A stretch of 8,060 bases of DNA from CAYNXB01 sp964401045 (GTDB taxonomy: Bacteria > Pseudomonadota > Alphaproteobacteria > Sphingomonadales > Sphingomonadaceae), in NCBI GenBank assembly GCA_964401045.1, contig CAYNXB010000101.1, positions 1 through 8,060 on the forward strand. Reading direction: 5' to 3'. The notes beneath the pieces were generated by a model, which did no database searches, was not told where the DNA came from, and worked only from the letters and a program-made list of their open reading frames with translations. This document shows, piece after piece, positions 1 to 7,971 of this stretch. Each line of letters begins with the position of its first letter. Position 1 is the stretch's first letter. A program made the position numbers and the translations under genes.

Positions 1-2
1 AT

Positions 3-113
3 GAGGATGAGGCCGACGAAATTGGCTCGCTCAGCCAGTCGGCCGAAGCCCTGCGGATCACTGCCGCGGCGCCGACCCGTTCGACATCGATCGGTTCGGA
101 TTACGACGGCTAA
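3..113 (+). CDS. C-terminal fragment of an unidentified protein
   Basis: An open frame enters from the left edge and runs 36 codons to a TAA at 111-113. The residues begin EDEADEIGSLSQSAEALRIT and end GSDYDG. Third codon positions are mostly G or C, as in the confirmed genes, and the frame stops just before a hairpin at 120-149, which is where a gene end would be expected. The phrase DEIGSLSQSAEAL faintly resembles HAMP-type or coiled-coil sequence, but HAMP domains do not normally sit at the extreme C-terminus, so I assign no function. The gene would be convergent with the lipoprotein gene at 241-510. With only 36 residues visible, a chance open frame remains possible. Confidence 0.45.
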   Translation, partial: EDEADEIGSLSQSAEALRITAAAPTRSTSIGSDYDG

Positions 114-119
114 AACGCT

Positions 120-149
120 CGCGCAGCTCCGGTCAGCCGGAACAGCGCG
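120..149 (+). terminator. Imperfect hairpin after the left-edge reading frame
   Basis: An inverted repeat starts 6 bases after the TAA at 111-113. Five outer pairs (120-124 with 145-149) and six inner pairs (128-132 with 137-141, plus 126 with 143) are broken by two mismatches and close on a 4-base loop (133-136). There is no T tract after it, so it is a weak or Rho-assisted terminator at best, or simply a 3' end-protecting hairpin. Confidence 0.33.
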
Positions 150-199
150 GACGGACGGAATTGCAGACCCGGCGCCTCGTAGCGCCTACAGGAATTCAG

Positions 200-232
200 C
201 CGCCAGGCACCGCAGATCGCGGCGCCTGGCGG
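200..232 (-). terminator. Strong hairpin downstream of the lipoprotein gene
   Basis: The arms at 200-213 and 219-232 form a 14-bp stem with a 5-base loop (214-218). Thirteen pairs are Watson-Crick. The remaining position (209/223) is an A·C mismatch in + strand RNA but a G·U wobble in minus-strand RNA, so the stem is complete only in the transcript of the lipoprotein gene. It begins 8 bases after that gene's TGA. No U tract follows, so it may be a poor intrinsic terminator or a 3' stabilising structure. Confidence 0.5.
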
Positions 233-240
233 TTCTGCAT

Positions 241-510
241 TCAGGTTGCGGGATTGTTGTCGGTCGCGTCGTTGACGGCCTTCTTGGCATCGTCAGCCGC
301 CTTTTCAGCCGCGCCTTCGGCCGAATCGACCGCGGCATCGAGCTTCGCGCCGGCTTCATCGGCTGCGGCGGAGGCATCGGCGGCGGCGGCATCGGCCGCA
401 TCGCCGGCCTGATCGAGCACGGCATCGGTTTTGTCTTCGGTTTCCTGCGAGCAGGCACCAAGACCAAGTCCAAGGCCGAGGATCGCCCCGGCGAGCAGAA
501 TCTTCTTCAT
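241..510 (-). CDS. Small Ala/Asp-rich lipoprotein
   Basis: This encodes an 89-residue predicted lipoprotein. A short basic start (MKK) leads into a Leu/Gly-rich hydrophobic stretch and a lipobox LGAC, with the acylated cysteine at residue 20 and Ser at +2, so it is probably carried to the outer membrane. The mature 70 residues hold 25 Ala and 13 Asp and no aromatic residue, with short repeats of the type DAAxDAA, AAADEAGAKLDAAVDSAE and EKAADDAKKA. This predicts one long amphipathic, acidic helix, reminiscent of Lpp-like or LEA-like small proteins. I choose ATG at 510 over the GTG directly before it (511-513) because GGGAG lies 6 bases upstream of the ATG but only 3 from the GTG. The gene lies 111 bp beyond the ftsH stop in the same direction, with a hairpin between them, so it is probably transcribed separately. 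I saw no convincing promoter. Function is unknown. Confidence 0.85.
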   Translation of the reverse strand: MKKILLAGAILGLGLGLGACSQETEDKTDAVLDQAGDAADAAAADASAAADEAGAKLDAAVDSAEGAAEKAADDAKKAVNDATDNNPAT

Positions 511-580
511 CACAATCTCCCTAGTTATCGGATCGCTGGCCGCATGCGCGCAGGCGGCGAAACCCGAGCCTTAACGGATA

Positions 581-599
581 GGAAACCACTTCGGTTTCC
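581..599 (-). terminator. Hairpin downstream of ftsH
   Basis: A perfect 7-bp inverted repeat, GGAAACC (581-587) and GGTTTCC (593-599), encloses a 5-base loop. It begins 22 bases past the ftsH TAA. In minus-strand RNA it is followed by UAUCCGUUAAGG, which is only moderately U-rich, so termination may be partial. It separates ftsH from the lipoprotein gene. Confidence 0.45.
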
Positions 600-621
600 G
601 CAAGCCGGTCCGCCCGGGCGC

Positions 622-2580
<1,959 letters not shown>

Positions 2581-2608
2581 CTGCAGGTCCTGCCTTTCAC
2601 TCTTTGGG

Positions 2609-2636
2609 TATGTAGGCGCACGGCGGTGAATGGCAA
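2609..2636 (-). promoter_or_regulatory. Predicted ftsH promoter
   Basis: On the minus strand, TTGCCA (2636-2631) and TACATA (2614-2609) are separated by 16 bases. The longer string CCTACATA also resembles the alphaproteobacterial (Caulobacter) -10 consensus GCTANAWC. This predicts a transcript start near 2602 and a leader of about 20 bases that includes the AGGA ribosome site (2588-2591). It rests on motif matching only. Confidence 0.45.
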
Positions 2637-2637
2637 G

Positions 2638-2668
2638 TTGACGGGGAATGGCTGTTTCGTGCTAGCCC
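2638..2668 (+). promoter_or_regulatory. Predicted promoter of the b561-YceI gene
   Basis: TTGACGG (2638-2644) matches the Caulobacter-type -35 consensus TTGACGS. After 16 bases comes GCTAGCCC (2661-2668), a partial match to the -10 consensus GCTANAWC. Transcription would start about 4 bases before the ATG at 2677, giving a nearly leaderless mRNA and explaining why that ATG has no Shine-Dalgarno sequence. The -35 is one base from the ftsH -35 on the other strand. Confidence 0.45.
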
Positions 2669-2676
2669 GGCTACCG

Positions 2677-3906
2677 ATGACGCAAACCTCAGTCGCTTCG
2701 CTCGGCCAGCGCCGCTATAGCCGCGTTGCCATTCTGCTTCACTGGCTGCTCGCCTTCGGCATGGTCTGCCAACTTGCGCTCGGCTTCGCGATGCCGAAGG
2801 GCGAGAGCGGATTTGCCGCCTACCAGCTGCACAAGTCGCTGGGGATTGCGATCCTGCTGCTCACGCTCGTGCGGCTCGGGTGGCGGATCGTCCGGCGGCC
2901 GCCTCCGCAGCTTGAGCGCGGGCTGGGCGGCGTGCTCGCCAGCGCGGTGCACTGGGGTTTCTATGCGGTGATGATCCTCGGTCCGCTGACCGGCTGGCTG
3001 CTCGTGTCGAGCGCTCCGGTGCAGGTGCCGACGCTGCTGTTCGGGACCGTCCCGTGGCCACATCTGCCGGTCCCGACGTCCGTGAACGGCGCGAGCGAGG
3101 AAGTGCACGAGCTGCTGGGATGGATCGCCGTGGGGCTGCTGGCGCTGCACGTCGCGGGGGCGCTGCGCCATCACCTGATGCTGCGCGACGGGCTGCTGGA
3201 GCGGATAGCGCCCGCGGGCTCGGCCGCATGGGCGATCGCGCTCGCGTGCCTGGTGGGAATCGCGGGCGCCGCGACGCTGGCGCTCGCCGGCGCAACCGTC
3301 AAACCCGCACCCCCGGCGATCGCTGCGGCTCGCCCGCCACGGGTCGCCGATGTGGCCGCCGAGCCGAAGCCCGTTGCAACGGCACAGCCAGCTGGGCCCG
3401 CGGCACCGCCAACCTGGACCATCGCGCCCGGCGGCCGGCTCGGCTTCGCGGTAGCGAACGGCGGCGACCAGCTTGGCGGGAGCTTCAGCCGCTGGACCGG
3501 GAAGATCGCGTTCGATCCCGAACAGCCAGAAACCGCGGACATGCGAATCGATGTCGATCTCGCCAGCGCCTCGCTGGGAGACGCCACGATGGACGGGATG
3601 CTCGGCGGCGACGAATTCTTCGCTATCTCGGACCACCCGCAGGCGCGCTGGCGCGCGACCTCGGTGCGGCGCACGGGGCCGAACCGCTATTCCGCGCACG
3701 GCACCCTCTCGTTGAAGGGCGTATCCCGGCCGCAATCGCTGACGTTCACGCTCTCGGGCAACGGACTGCGCCGCTCGGTCAAAGGCAGCGCCACGATCGA
3801 TCGCGCGGCGTTCGGCATCGGTGACGGATCGTCTGGCGCAGACCTTGGCGCCAAAGTATCGCTCGATTTCGCGTTCGATGCCGCGGGCAAAGAAGCGAAA
3901 TCTTAA
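2677..3906 (+). CDS. Cytochrome b561-YceI fusion protein
   Basis: This is a 409-residue, two-module inner-membrane protein. Residues 15-166 form a bacterial diheme cytochrome b561 with four membrane helices (about 15-38, 51-72, 86-112, 143-165). The likely heme-ligand histidines are H22 (LLHW), H52 (LHKSLG), H144 (VHELLGW) and H158 (LALHVAG); the last two are 14 apart, as in E. coli CybB. A fifth helix (184-206) and a Pro/Ala-rich linker (208-246) lead to a YceI-like domain (247-401), a lipocalin-type fold that binds isoprenoids such as polyprenyl-phenols or quinones. The topology suggests a periplasmic YceI domain. E. coli encodes a b561 homolog and YceI as adjacent genes, yceJ and yceI. The family role is electron transfer with quinones; pairing with an isoprenoid binder supports that but is inference. 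I choose ATG 2677 over GTG 2626 because conserved sequence begins soon after it and the predicted promoter covers the upstream codons. The stop overlaps the next gene by 4 bp. Confidence 0.9.
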   Translation: MTQTSVASLGQRRYSRVAILLHWLLAFGMVCQLALGFAMPKGESGFAAYQLHKSLGIAILLLTLVRLGWRIVRRPPPQLERGLGGVLASAVHWGFYAVMILGPLTGWLLVSSAPVQVPTLLFGTVPWPHLPVPTSVNGASEEVHELLGWIAVGLLALHVAGALRHHLMLRDGLLERIAPAGSAAWAIALACLVGIAGAATLALAGATVKPAPPAIAAARPPRVADVAAEPKPVATAQPAGPAAPPTWTIAPGGRLGFAVANGGDQLGGSFSRWTGKIAFDPEQPETADMRIDVDLASASLGDATMDGMLGGDEFFAISDHPQARWRATSVRRTGPNRYSAHGTLSLKGVSRPQSLTFTLSGNGLRRSVKGSATIDRAAFGIGDGSSGADLGAKVSLDFAFDAAGKEAKS

Positions 3907-4718
3907 CGCGGTCCCGGCCGCGGCTCCCCGTTGCGGGCCACGGCGATGTCGCAGATGAGCCCGTCGCGCAGGGAATATTCGACGTGGACGGGCACTTCGA
4001 TCCACTCGCCCCGCTTCAGTGGGCCGACGACGAAATCGGGCGCATCCTCGATGGCGGTGAAGCGGCTAATCGCATCGACCGCGATCAGGCTGTCAGAAAC
4101 GTCGAGTTTCTCGACCGCGACATTCTCACGCACCCGCTCGAACATCGGGCGGTAGAAATCGACGATGCCCTGGCGGCCGGTCACGTCGCCGATCGAGCCG
4201 GTCAGGTGCAGCACCACGTCTTCGGTGTAGAACTGCTCGAAACGCTCGAATTCGGCGGCCGAGAACGCGGCGGCGTAGGCGTGGTAGGCGGCGACCTGGC
4301 TCGGATGGCTGCCGAGGCGCGGCAGCTTGCTTACGCCCCGCTCGGGCGGCCAGGTCATGCTCTTGAGCTCGGCGATCTTGCCATCCGCATTGAGGTTGTA
4401 GGTGACGAAGAACTTTACCGTGATGAGATCGCCGGGCCGCAGCGCGCCGAAGGGGAAGTCGTCACGCACCTTGCTGGCGTGGAAGTCCATGTCGACTTCG
4501 GCGAACAGCAGGTCTTCGGTCGAGAGCACCGTTTGCGGGCGCATCACCTCGCGCACACCATCGTGCGCCCAGCGGAGAAATGCGAGCAGCTCGGCCTTGC
4601 CGCGGCGTGTGCCGTTGCCGCTGATCATCGCACAATCGCTGGCGAAGAAGCGCTCGACCAGCGCTTCGTCTTCGCCGGTGTTGAACAGGGCTTCGTAGGC
4701 GGCATAGTCGAGCGGCAT
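3903..4718 (-). CDS. Tandem NTF2/SnoaL-like domain protein
   Basis: The predicted product has 271 residues and appears to be two fused NTF2-like (SnoaL-type) alpha+beta cone domains, about residues 7-122 and 144-262. Both halves share the same order of elements: an N-terminal helix (YEALFNTGEDEALVERFFA, then YHAYAAAFSAAEFERFEQFY), a middle helix after a Gly turn (RRGKAELLAFLRW, then VTGRQGIVDFYRPMF) and closing strands (VKFFVTYNL-DGKIAELK, then VHVEYSLRDGLICDIAVA). There is no signal peptide or membrane helix, so it is probably cytoplasmic. NTF2-like folds serve as enzymes (isomerases, dehydratases, cyclases) or ligand binders, and the substrate here is unknown. I prefer ATG 4718 to GTG 4736 because the upstream six codons overlap the predicted -10 element. 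No Shine-Dalgarno is visible. The gene is divergent from the CoA-transferase gene with a 35-bp gap and converges on the b561-YceI gene. Confidence 0.85.
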   Translation of the reverse strand: MPLDYAAYEALFNTGEDEALVERFFASDCAMISGNGTRRGKAELLAFLRWAHDGVREVMRPQTVLSTEDLLFAEVDMDFHASKVRDDFPFGALRPGDLITVKFFVTYNLNADGKIAELKSMTWPPERGVSKLPRLGSHPSQVAAYHAYAAAFSAAEFERFEQFYTEDVVLHLTGSIGDVTGRQGIVDFYRPMFERVRENVAVEKLDVSDSLIAVDAISRFTAIEDAPDFVVGPLKRGEWIEVPVHVEYSLRDGLICDIAVARNGEPRPGPR

Positions 4719-4724
4719 TGCGCA

Positions 4725-4754
4725 ACTATGGCACACGCCTTAGCCCGTGGCCAA
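4725..4754 (-). promoter_or_regulatory. Predicted promoter of the NTF2-like gene
   Basis: On the minus strand, TTGGCC (4754-4749) and CATAGT (4730-4725) each match four of six bases of the housekeeping consensus and are 18 bases apart. The -10 ends 6 bases before the ATG at 4718, so the transcript would be leaderless, in line with the missing Shine-Dalgarno. The -35 overlaps the start codon of the divergent CoA-transferase gene. Confidence 0.35.
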
Positions 4755-5953
4755 TGACCCGTCCCGCTCCGCTTGCTGGCAAGAAGGTGCTCGATCTTTC
4801 GCGCGTGCTCGCGGGGCCGTGGGCGACGATGATCCTCGGCGATCTCGGCGCCGACGTGATCAAGATCGAGCGGCCGGGGAACGGTGACGACACGCGCCAC
4901 TGGGGCCCGCCTTTCGCCGGGGGCGAAGCCGCTTATTACCTGTGTGCCAACCGCAACAAGCGCTCGCTGGCGCTCGATATCGCCGCGCGGGAGGGGCAGG
5001 CGATCGTGCGCGAGCTGGCGGCGGCGGCCGATGTGGTGGTCGAGAATTTCCGCCCCGGCGCGCTGACGAGATACGGGCTCGATTACGACGCCTTGCGCGC
5101 GGTAAACCCCCGCCTCGTGTACTGCTCGATCACCGGCTACGGCCACGATAGCCCCGAGGCCGATCGCGCCGGCTACGACTATGTCGTCCAGGGCGAGGGC
5201 GGGTTGATGGCGGTGACCGGACCGATCGACGGCCCGCCGATGAAGGTCGGCGTCGCGGTGGCGGACCTGTTCACCGGGAATGCCGCGGCGCAGGCGATCC
5301 TCGCCGCGCTGATCGCCGCCGACCGCGACGGCAAAGGCCAGCACATCGACATGGCGCTGATCGACTGCCAGCTGGCGATGCTCGCCAACGTCGGCAGCGC
5401 GGCGCTGGTCTCACGCGGCGAGCCGCGGCGGTGGGGTAATGCGCATCCGACGATCGTCCCTTACGAGCTGTTCGATTGCGCCGATGCGCCGATCGTGCTC
5501 GCGGTCGGCAATGACCGGCAGTTCCGGGGGTTGTGCGAGAAGGTGATCGGAAAGCCCGAGTTGGCGGACGATCCGCGTTTCGCCGGCAACGCCGACCGGG
5601 TCACCAATCGCGCAGCGCTGGTGCCGCTTATCGCCGCCGCGCTGGCGACGAAGGCGGCCGACGAATGGCTCGACTCGCTTGAGGCCAGCGGGATTCCGGC
5701 CGGCAAAGTGCGCGGGGTGCACGAAGCGCTGTCCCATCCGGCTGCGCGGGCGCGCGGGATGGTGCGCGACGCGCCGCACCCGACGATTCCCGATCTCGAG
5801 CTGGTCGCCTCGCCGCTCAAGCTTTCGCAAACGCCGGTCGAATGGAACCGCGCACCGCCGCTGCTCGGCGAGCACGGTGAGGAGATTTTGCGCGAGATAG
5901 GGCGCGGTGATGAGGAGATCGCGGCGCTGCGCGAAGCGGGGGTACTCGGCTAG
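4754..5953 (+). CDS. CaiB/BaiF-family (class III) CoA-transferase
   Basis: The 399-residue protein is of full family length. Class III CoA-transferases move CoA between carboxylic acids in the cytoplasm through an aspartyl-CoA intermediate, usually as interlocked dimers. Family features run through the chain: LAGPWATMILGDLGADVIKIE (19-39), NRNKRSLALD (67-75), VVENFRPGALTRYGLDY (95-111), YCSITGYG (123-130), GYDYVVQGEGGLMAVTG (140-156) and VGVAVADLFTG (165-175). In the last, D171 aligns by position and context with the catalytic Asp169 of formyl-CoA transferase. The lower lobe (about 225-330) and the return segment near the C-terminus (SPLKLS, 353-358) are present. I choose ATG 4754 because the conserved start (PLAGKKVLDLSRVLAGP) follows at once; an upstream TTG at 4718 adds only unconserved residues. 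No Shine-Dalgarno is visible. The convergent pccA suggests acyl-CoA metabolism, but donor and acceptor cannot be deduced. Some family members are racemases, which seems less likely. Confidence 0.92.
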   Translation: MTRPAPLAGKKVLDLSRVLAGPWATMILGDLGADVIKIERPGNGDDTRHWGPPFAGGEAAYYLCANRNKRSLALDIAAREGQAIVRELAAAADVVVENFRPGALTRYGLDYDALRAVNPRLVYCSITGYGHDSPEADRAGYDYVVQGEGGLMAVTGPIDGPPMKVGVAVADLFTGNAAAQAILAALIAADRDGKGQHIDMALIDCQLAMLANVGSAALVSRGEPRRWGNAHPTIVPYELFDCADAPIVLAVGNDRQFRGLCEKVIGKPELADDPRFAGNADRVTNRAALVPLIAAALATKAADEWLDSLEASGIPAGKVRGVHEALSHPAARARGMVRDAPHPTIPDLELVASPLKLSQTPVEWNRAPPLLGEHGEEILREIGRGDEEIAALREAGVLG

Positions 5954-7971
5954 CTTTCGATTTCCAGGATCACCTGATCGACCGCGAGGCTGTCACCCGT
6001 GGCGGCCCGGACGTCCCTTACCGTGCCCGCTTTCTGGGCGCGGAGAATGTTCTCCATCTTCATTGCCTCGATCGTCGCCAGCGGCTGGCCGGGCTGCACC
6101 GGGTCGCCTTCACCGACGTGGAGCGCCACCAGCAGGCCGGGCATCGGGCTGAGGAGGAAGCGCGAGAGGTCGGGCGGCACCTTCTCGATCAGGTGCGCGG
6201 CGAGCGGGGCGATCCGCGCCGGCAGCACCCGCGCGCGGTGCAGCGCGCCGTGAGTGCCGACGGACCATGTGAGGCCGTTGCGGGCGATCCTGAGGCCGAG
6301 GTCGAGGCCGTTTCCGGCGGCGGTCGCGGTGGCCATGCCCGGCAGCCAGTCGCAGGTGCCTTCGACCCGGTGCTGGTCGACCATCGCGTGGCCATCGCCG
6401 AGCGTCACTTCGTAATCGTGTTTGCCGAGCCGCACGGTCCACTCGCTGCCCGGCAGCGGCGCACCGTTAAGCTTCCCCGAGATTCGCGCGGCGCGGGCCT
6501 GCCGCGTGCATTCGCACCCCGCCGCGATCGCTGCGACCGCGCGCAGCAGCTCGGGCGAGGCGAGCGCGCCGTGGAACCCGTCGGGGTATTCCTCGGCGAT
6601 GAATCCAGTGGTGAGCGCGCCTTCGCGGAAGCGCGGGTGCTGCATCAGCGCGGAGAGGAAATCGACGTTGTGGCCGAGCCCTTCGACGCGGAAGCGGTCG
6701 AGTGCGTGAACCTGGAGGTCGGCGGCCTCGTCGCGGGTCGGCGCCCAGGTGACCAGCTTGGCGATCATGGGGTCGTAGAACATGCTGACTTCGCCGCCCT
6801 CGACGACACCGTCATCGACGCGGACATAAGCCTTGCTCGGGCGTGGCTCAGGCGGTGCCTGATGCGCGACCGCCTCGGGCGGATCATATTTCACCAGCCG
6901 CCCGGTGCTCGGCAGGAACCCGCGATAGGGGTCCTCGGCATAGACCCGCGTCTCGATCGCCCAGCCGTCGATCCCGATGTCGGCTTGAGCGAACGGCAGC
7001 TTCTCGCCCGCCGCGACGCGGATCATCTGCTCGACCAGATCGATCCCGGTGATTGCCTCGGTCACCGGATGCTCGACCTGCAGCCGGGTATTCATTTCGA
7101 GGAAGTAGAAGCTCTCGCCGGTCGGGTCCGCGCCCGAGACGATCAGCTCGACCGTGCCCGCCGAATGATAACCCACCGCCTGCGCCAGAGCGACGGCCTG
7201 TGCGCCCATCCGCGCGCGCATCGCGGGCGTGACGAACGGGGAGGGCGCTTCCTCGATCACCTTCTGGTGCCGCCGCTGGATCGAGCATTCGCGCTCGTTG
7301 AGGTGGAGGACGGTCCCATGCTTGTCCCCGAGCACCTGGATCTCGATGTGGCGCGGGCTTTCGATGAATTTCTCGATGAACACCCGGTCGTCGCCGAACG
7401 AGTTGAGCCCCTCGCGCTTCACGCTCTCGAAGCCCTCGCGCACGTCGGCTTCGGACCAGGCGAGGCGCATGCCCTTGCCGCCGCCCCCGGCGCTGGCCTT
7501 CATCATAACAGGATAGCCGATCTCGCTCGCGATGCTGACGGCATGTTCGGTATCGGCAATCTCGCCTAGGAAGCCAGGGACGACGTTGACGCCCGCCGCC
7601 TGCGCCAGCTTCTTGCTCTCGATCTTGTCGCCCATCGCGGCGATTGCCGTGGCGGGCGGGCCGATGAAGGCGATGCCCTCTGCCTCGAGCGCCTCGACGA
7701 ACGAGGCGCGCTCGGAGAGGAAGCCGTAGCCCGGATGGACCGCCTCAGCGCCGGTGCCTTTGCACGCGGCGATGATCGCGTCGGCGACAAGGTAGCTTTC
7801 GGCAGCCGCAGCCGGGCCAATCCGCACAGCCTCGTCTGCCAGCGCGACATGCGGCGCGCGCGCATCGGCATCCGAATAGACCGCCACCGTCGCGATCCCC
7901 ATCCGCCGCGCGGTGCGGATCACCCGGCAGGCGATTTCTCCACGGTTGGCGATGAGGATTTTGGAGAACAC
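5950..7971 (-). CDS. pccA: Propionyl-CoA carboxylase alpha subunit, biotin-containing
   Basis: This 673-residue subunit carries biotin carboxylase and biotin carrier functions; with PccB it converts propionyl-CoA to methylmalonyl-CoA. The biotin carboxylase part (1-445) shows the N-terminal ILIANRGEIACRVI, the ATP-grasp Gly loop YPVMMKASAGGGGKGM (153-168), ERECSIQRRHQKVIEEAPSP (226-245), catalytic E292, N294 and R296 in FLEMNTRLQVEHPVTE, and R342 in IETRVYAEDPYRGFLPS. A less conserved linking domain (about 470-600) leads to the biotinyl domain (604-672), with EAMKM around biotinylated K638, 35 residues from the end. I favour PccA over methylcrotonyl- or geranyl-CoA carboxylase because SFGDDRVFIEKFIESPRHIE, the AEDPYRGFLPS segment, YDPMIAKLVTWAPTR and TTGFIAEEYPDGF are typical of alphaproteobacterial PccA. 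The start is a GTG directly after the TAA of the upstream frame, without a good Shine-Dalgarno, suggesting translational coupling. The stop overlaps the CoA-transferase stop. Confidence 0.93.
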   Translation of the reverse strand: MFSKILIANRGEIACRVIRTARRMGIATVAVYSDADARAPHVALADEAVRIGPAAAAESYLVADAIIAACKGTGAEAVHPGYGFLSERASFVEALEAEGIAFIGPPATAIAAMGDKIESKKLAQAAGVNVVPGFLGEIADTEHAVSIASEIGYPVMMKASAGGGGKGMRLAWSEADVREGFESVKREGLNSFGDDRVFIEKFIESPRHIEIQVLGDKHGTVLHLNERECSIQRRHQKVIEEAPSPFVTPAMRARMGAQAVALAQAVGYHSAGTVELIVSGADPTGESFYFLEMNTRLQVEHPVTEAITGIDLVEQMIRVAAGEKLPFAQADIGIDGWAIETRVYAEDPYRGFLPSTGRLVKYDPPEAVAHQAPPEPRPSKAYVRVDDGVVEGGEVSMFYDPMIAKLVTWAPTRDEAADLQVHALDRFRVEGLGHNVDFLSALMQHPRFREGALTTGFIAEEYPDGFHGALASPELLRAVAAIAAGCECTRQARAARISGKLNGAPLPGSEWTVRLGKHDYEVTLGDGHAMVDQHRVEGTCDWLPGMATATAAGNGLDLGLRIARNGLTWSVGTHGALHRARVLPARIAPLAAHLIEKVPPDLSRFLLSPMPGLLVALHVGEGDPVQPGQPLATIEAMKMENILRAQKAGTVRDVRAATGDSLAVDQVILEIES

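Noticed and set aside
171..186. Short inverted repeat GGCGC/GCGCC beside the lipoprotein terminator
   Set aside because: Five base pairs with a 6-base loop is expected by chance in such GC-rich DNA.
210..217. FtsH Walker A with Ser in place of Pro as a possible defect (these are protein residue positions; the DNA lies near 1930-1953)
   Set aside because: The essential Gly, Lys and Thr are intact and, as I recall, GSPGTGKT is common in sphingomonad FtsH.
514..621. Promoter for the lipoprotein gene (GATAAC about 15 bases before the start region)
   Set aside because: No acceptable -35 element at the right distance; too weak to list as a feature.
2626..2676. An upstream GTG start adding 17 residues to the b561-YceI protein
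   Set aside because: The added residues are not family-like and the predicted promoter -35 and -10 elements lie inside them; ATG 2677 fits the family N-terminus better.
2689..4005. A 438-codon minus-strand frame opposite the b561-YceI gene
   Set aside because: The + strand frame shows four likely heme-ligand histidines, membrane helices and a YceI domain; the antisense frame is Arg-rich and without motifs.
6118..7569. A 483-codon + strand frame antisense to pccA
   Set aside because: It lies wholly within the pccA coding region, has shadow-type composition (runs of Arg, His, Asp, Gly) and shows no domain or ribosome site.
5950..7971. Identification of the biotin-dependent subunit as methylcrotonyl-CoA carboxylase alpha (leucine breakdown)
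   Set aside because: Several segments, such as AEDPYRGFLPS, YDPMIAKLVTWAPTR and TTGFIAEEYPDGF, are those of propionyl-CoA carboxylase alpha, and no other leucine-pathway gene is visible. A tree with characterised enzymes would settle it.
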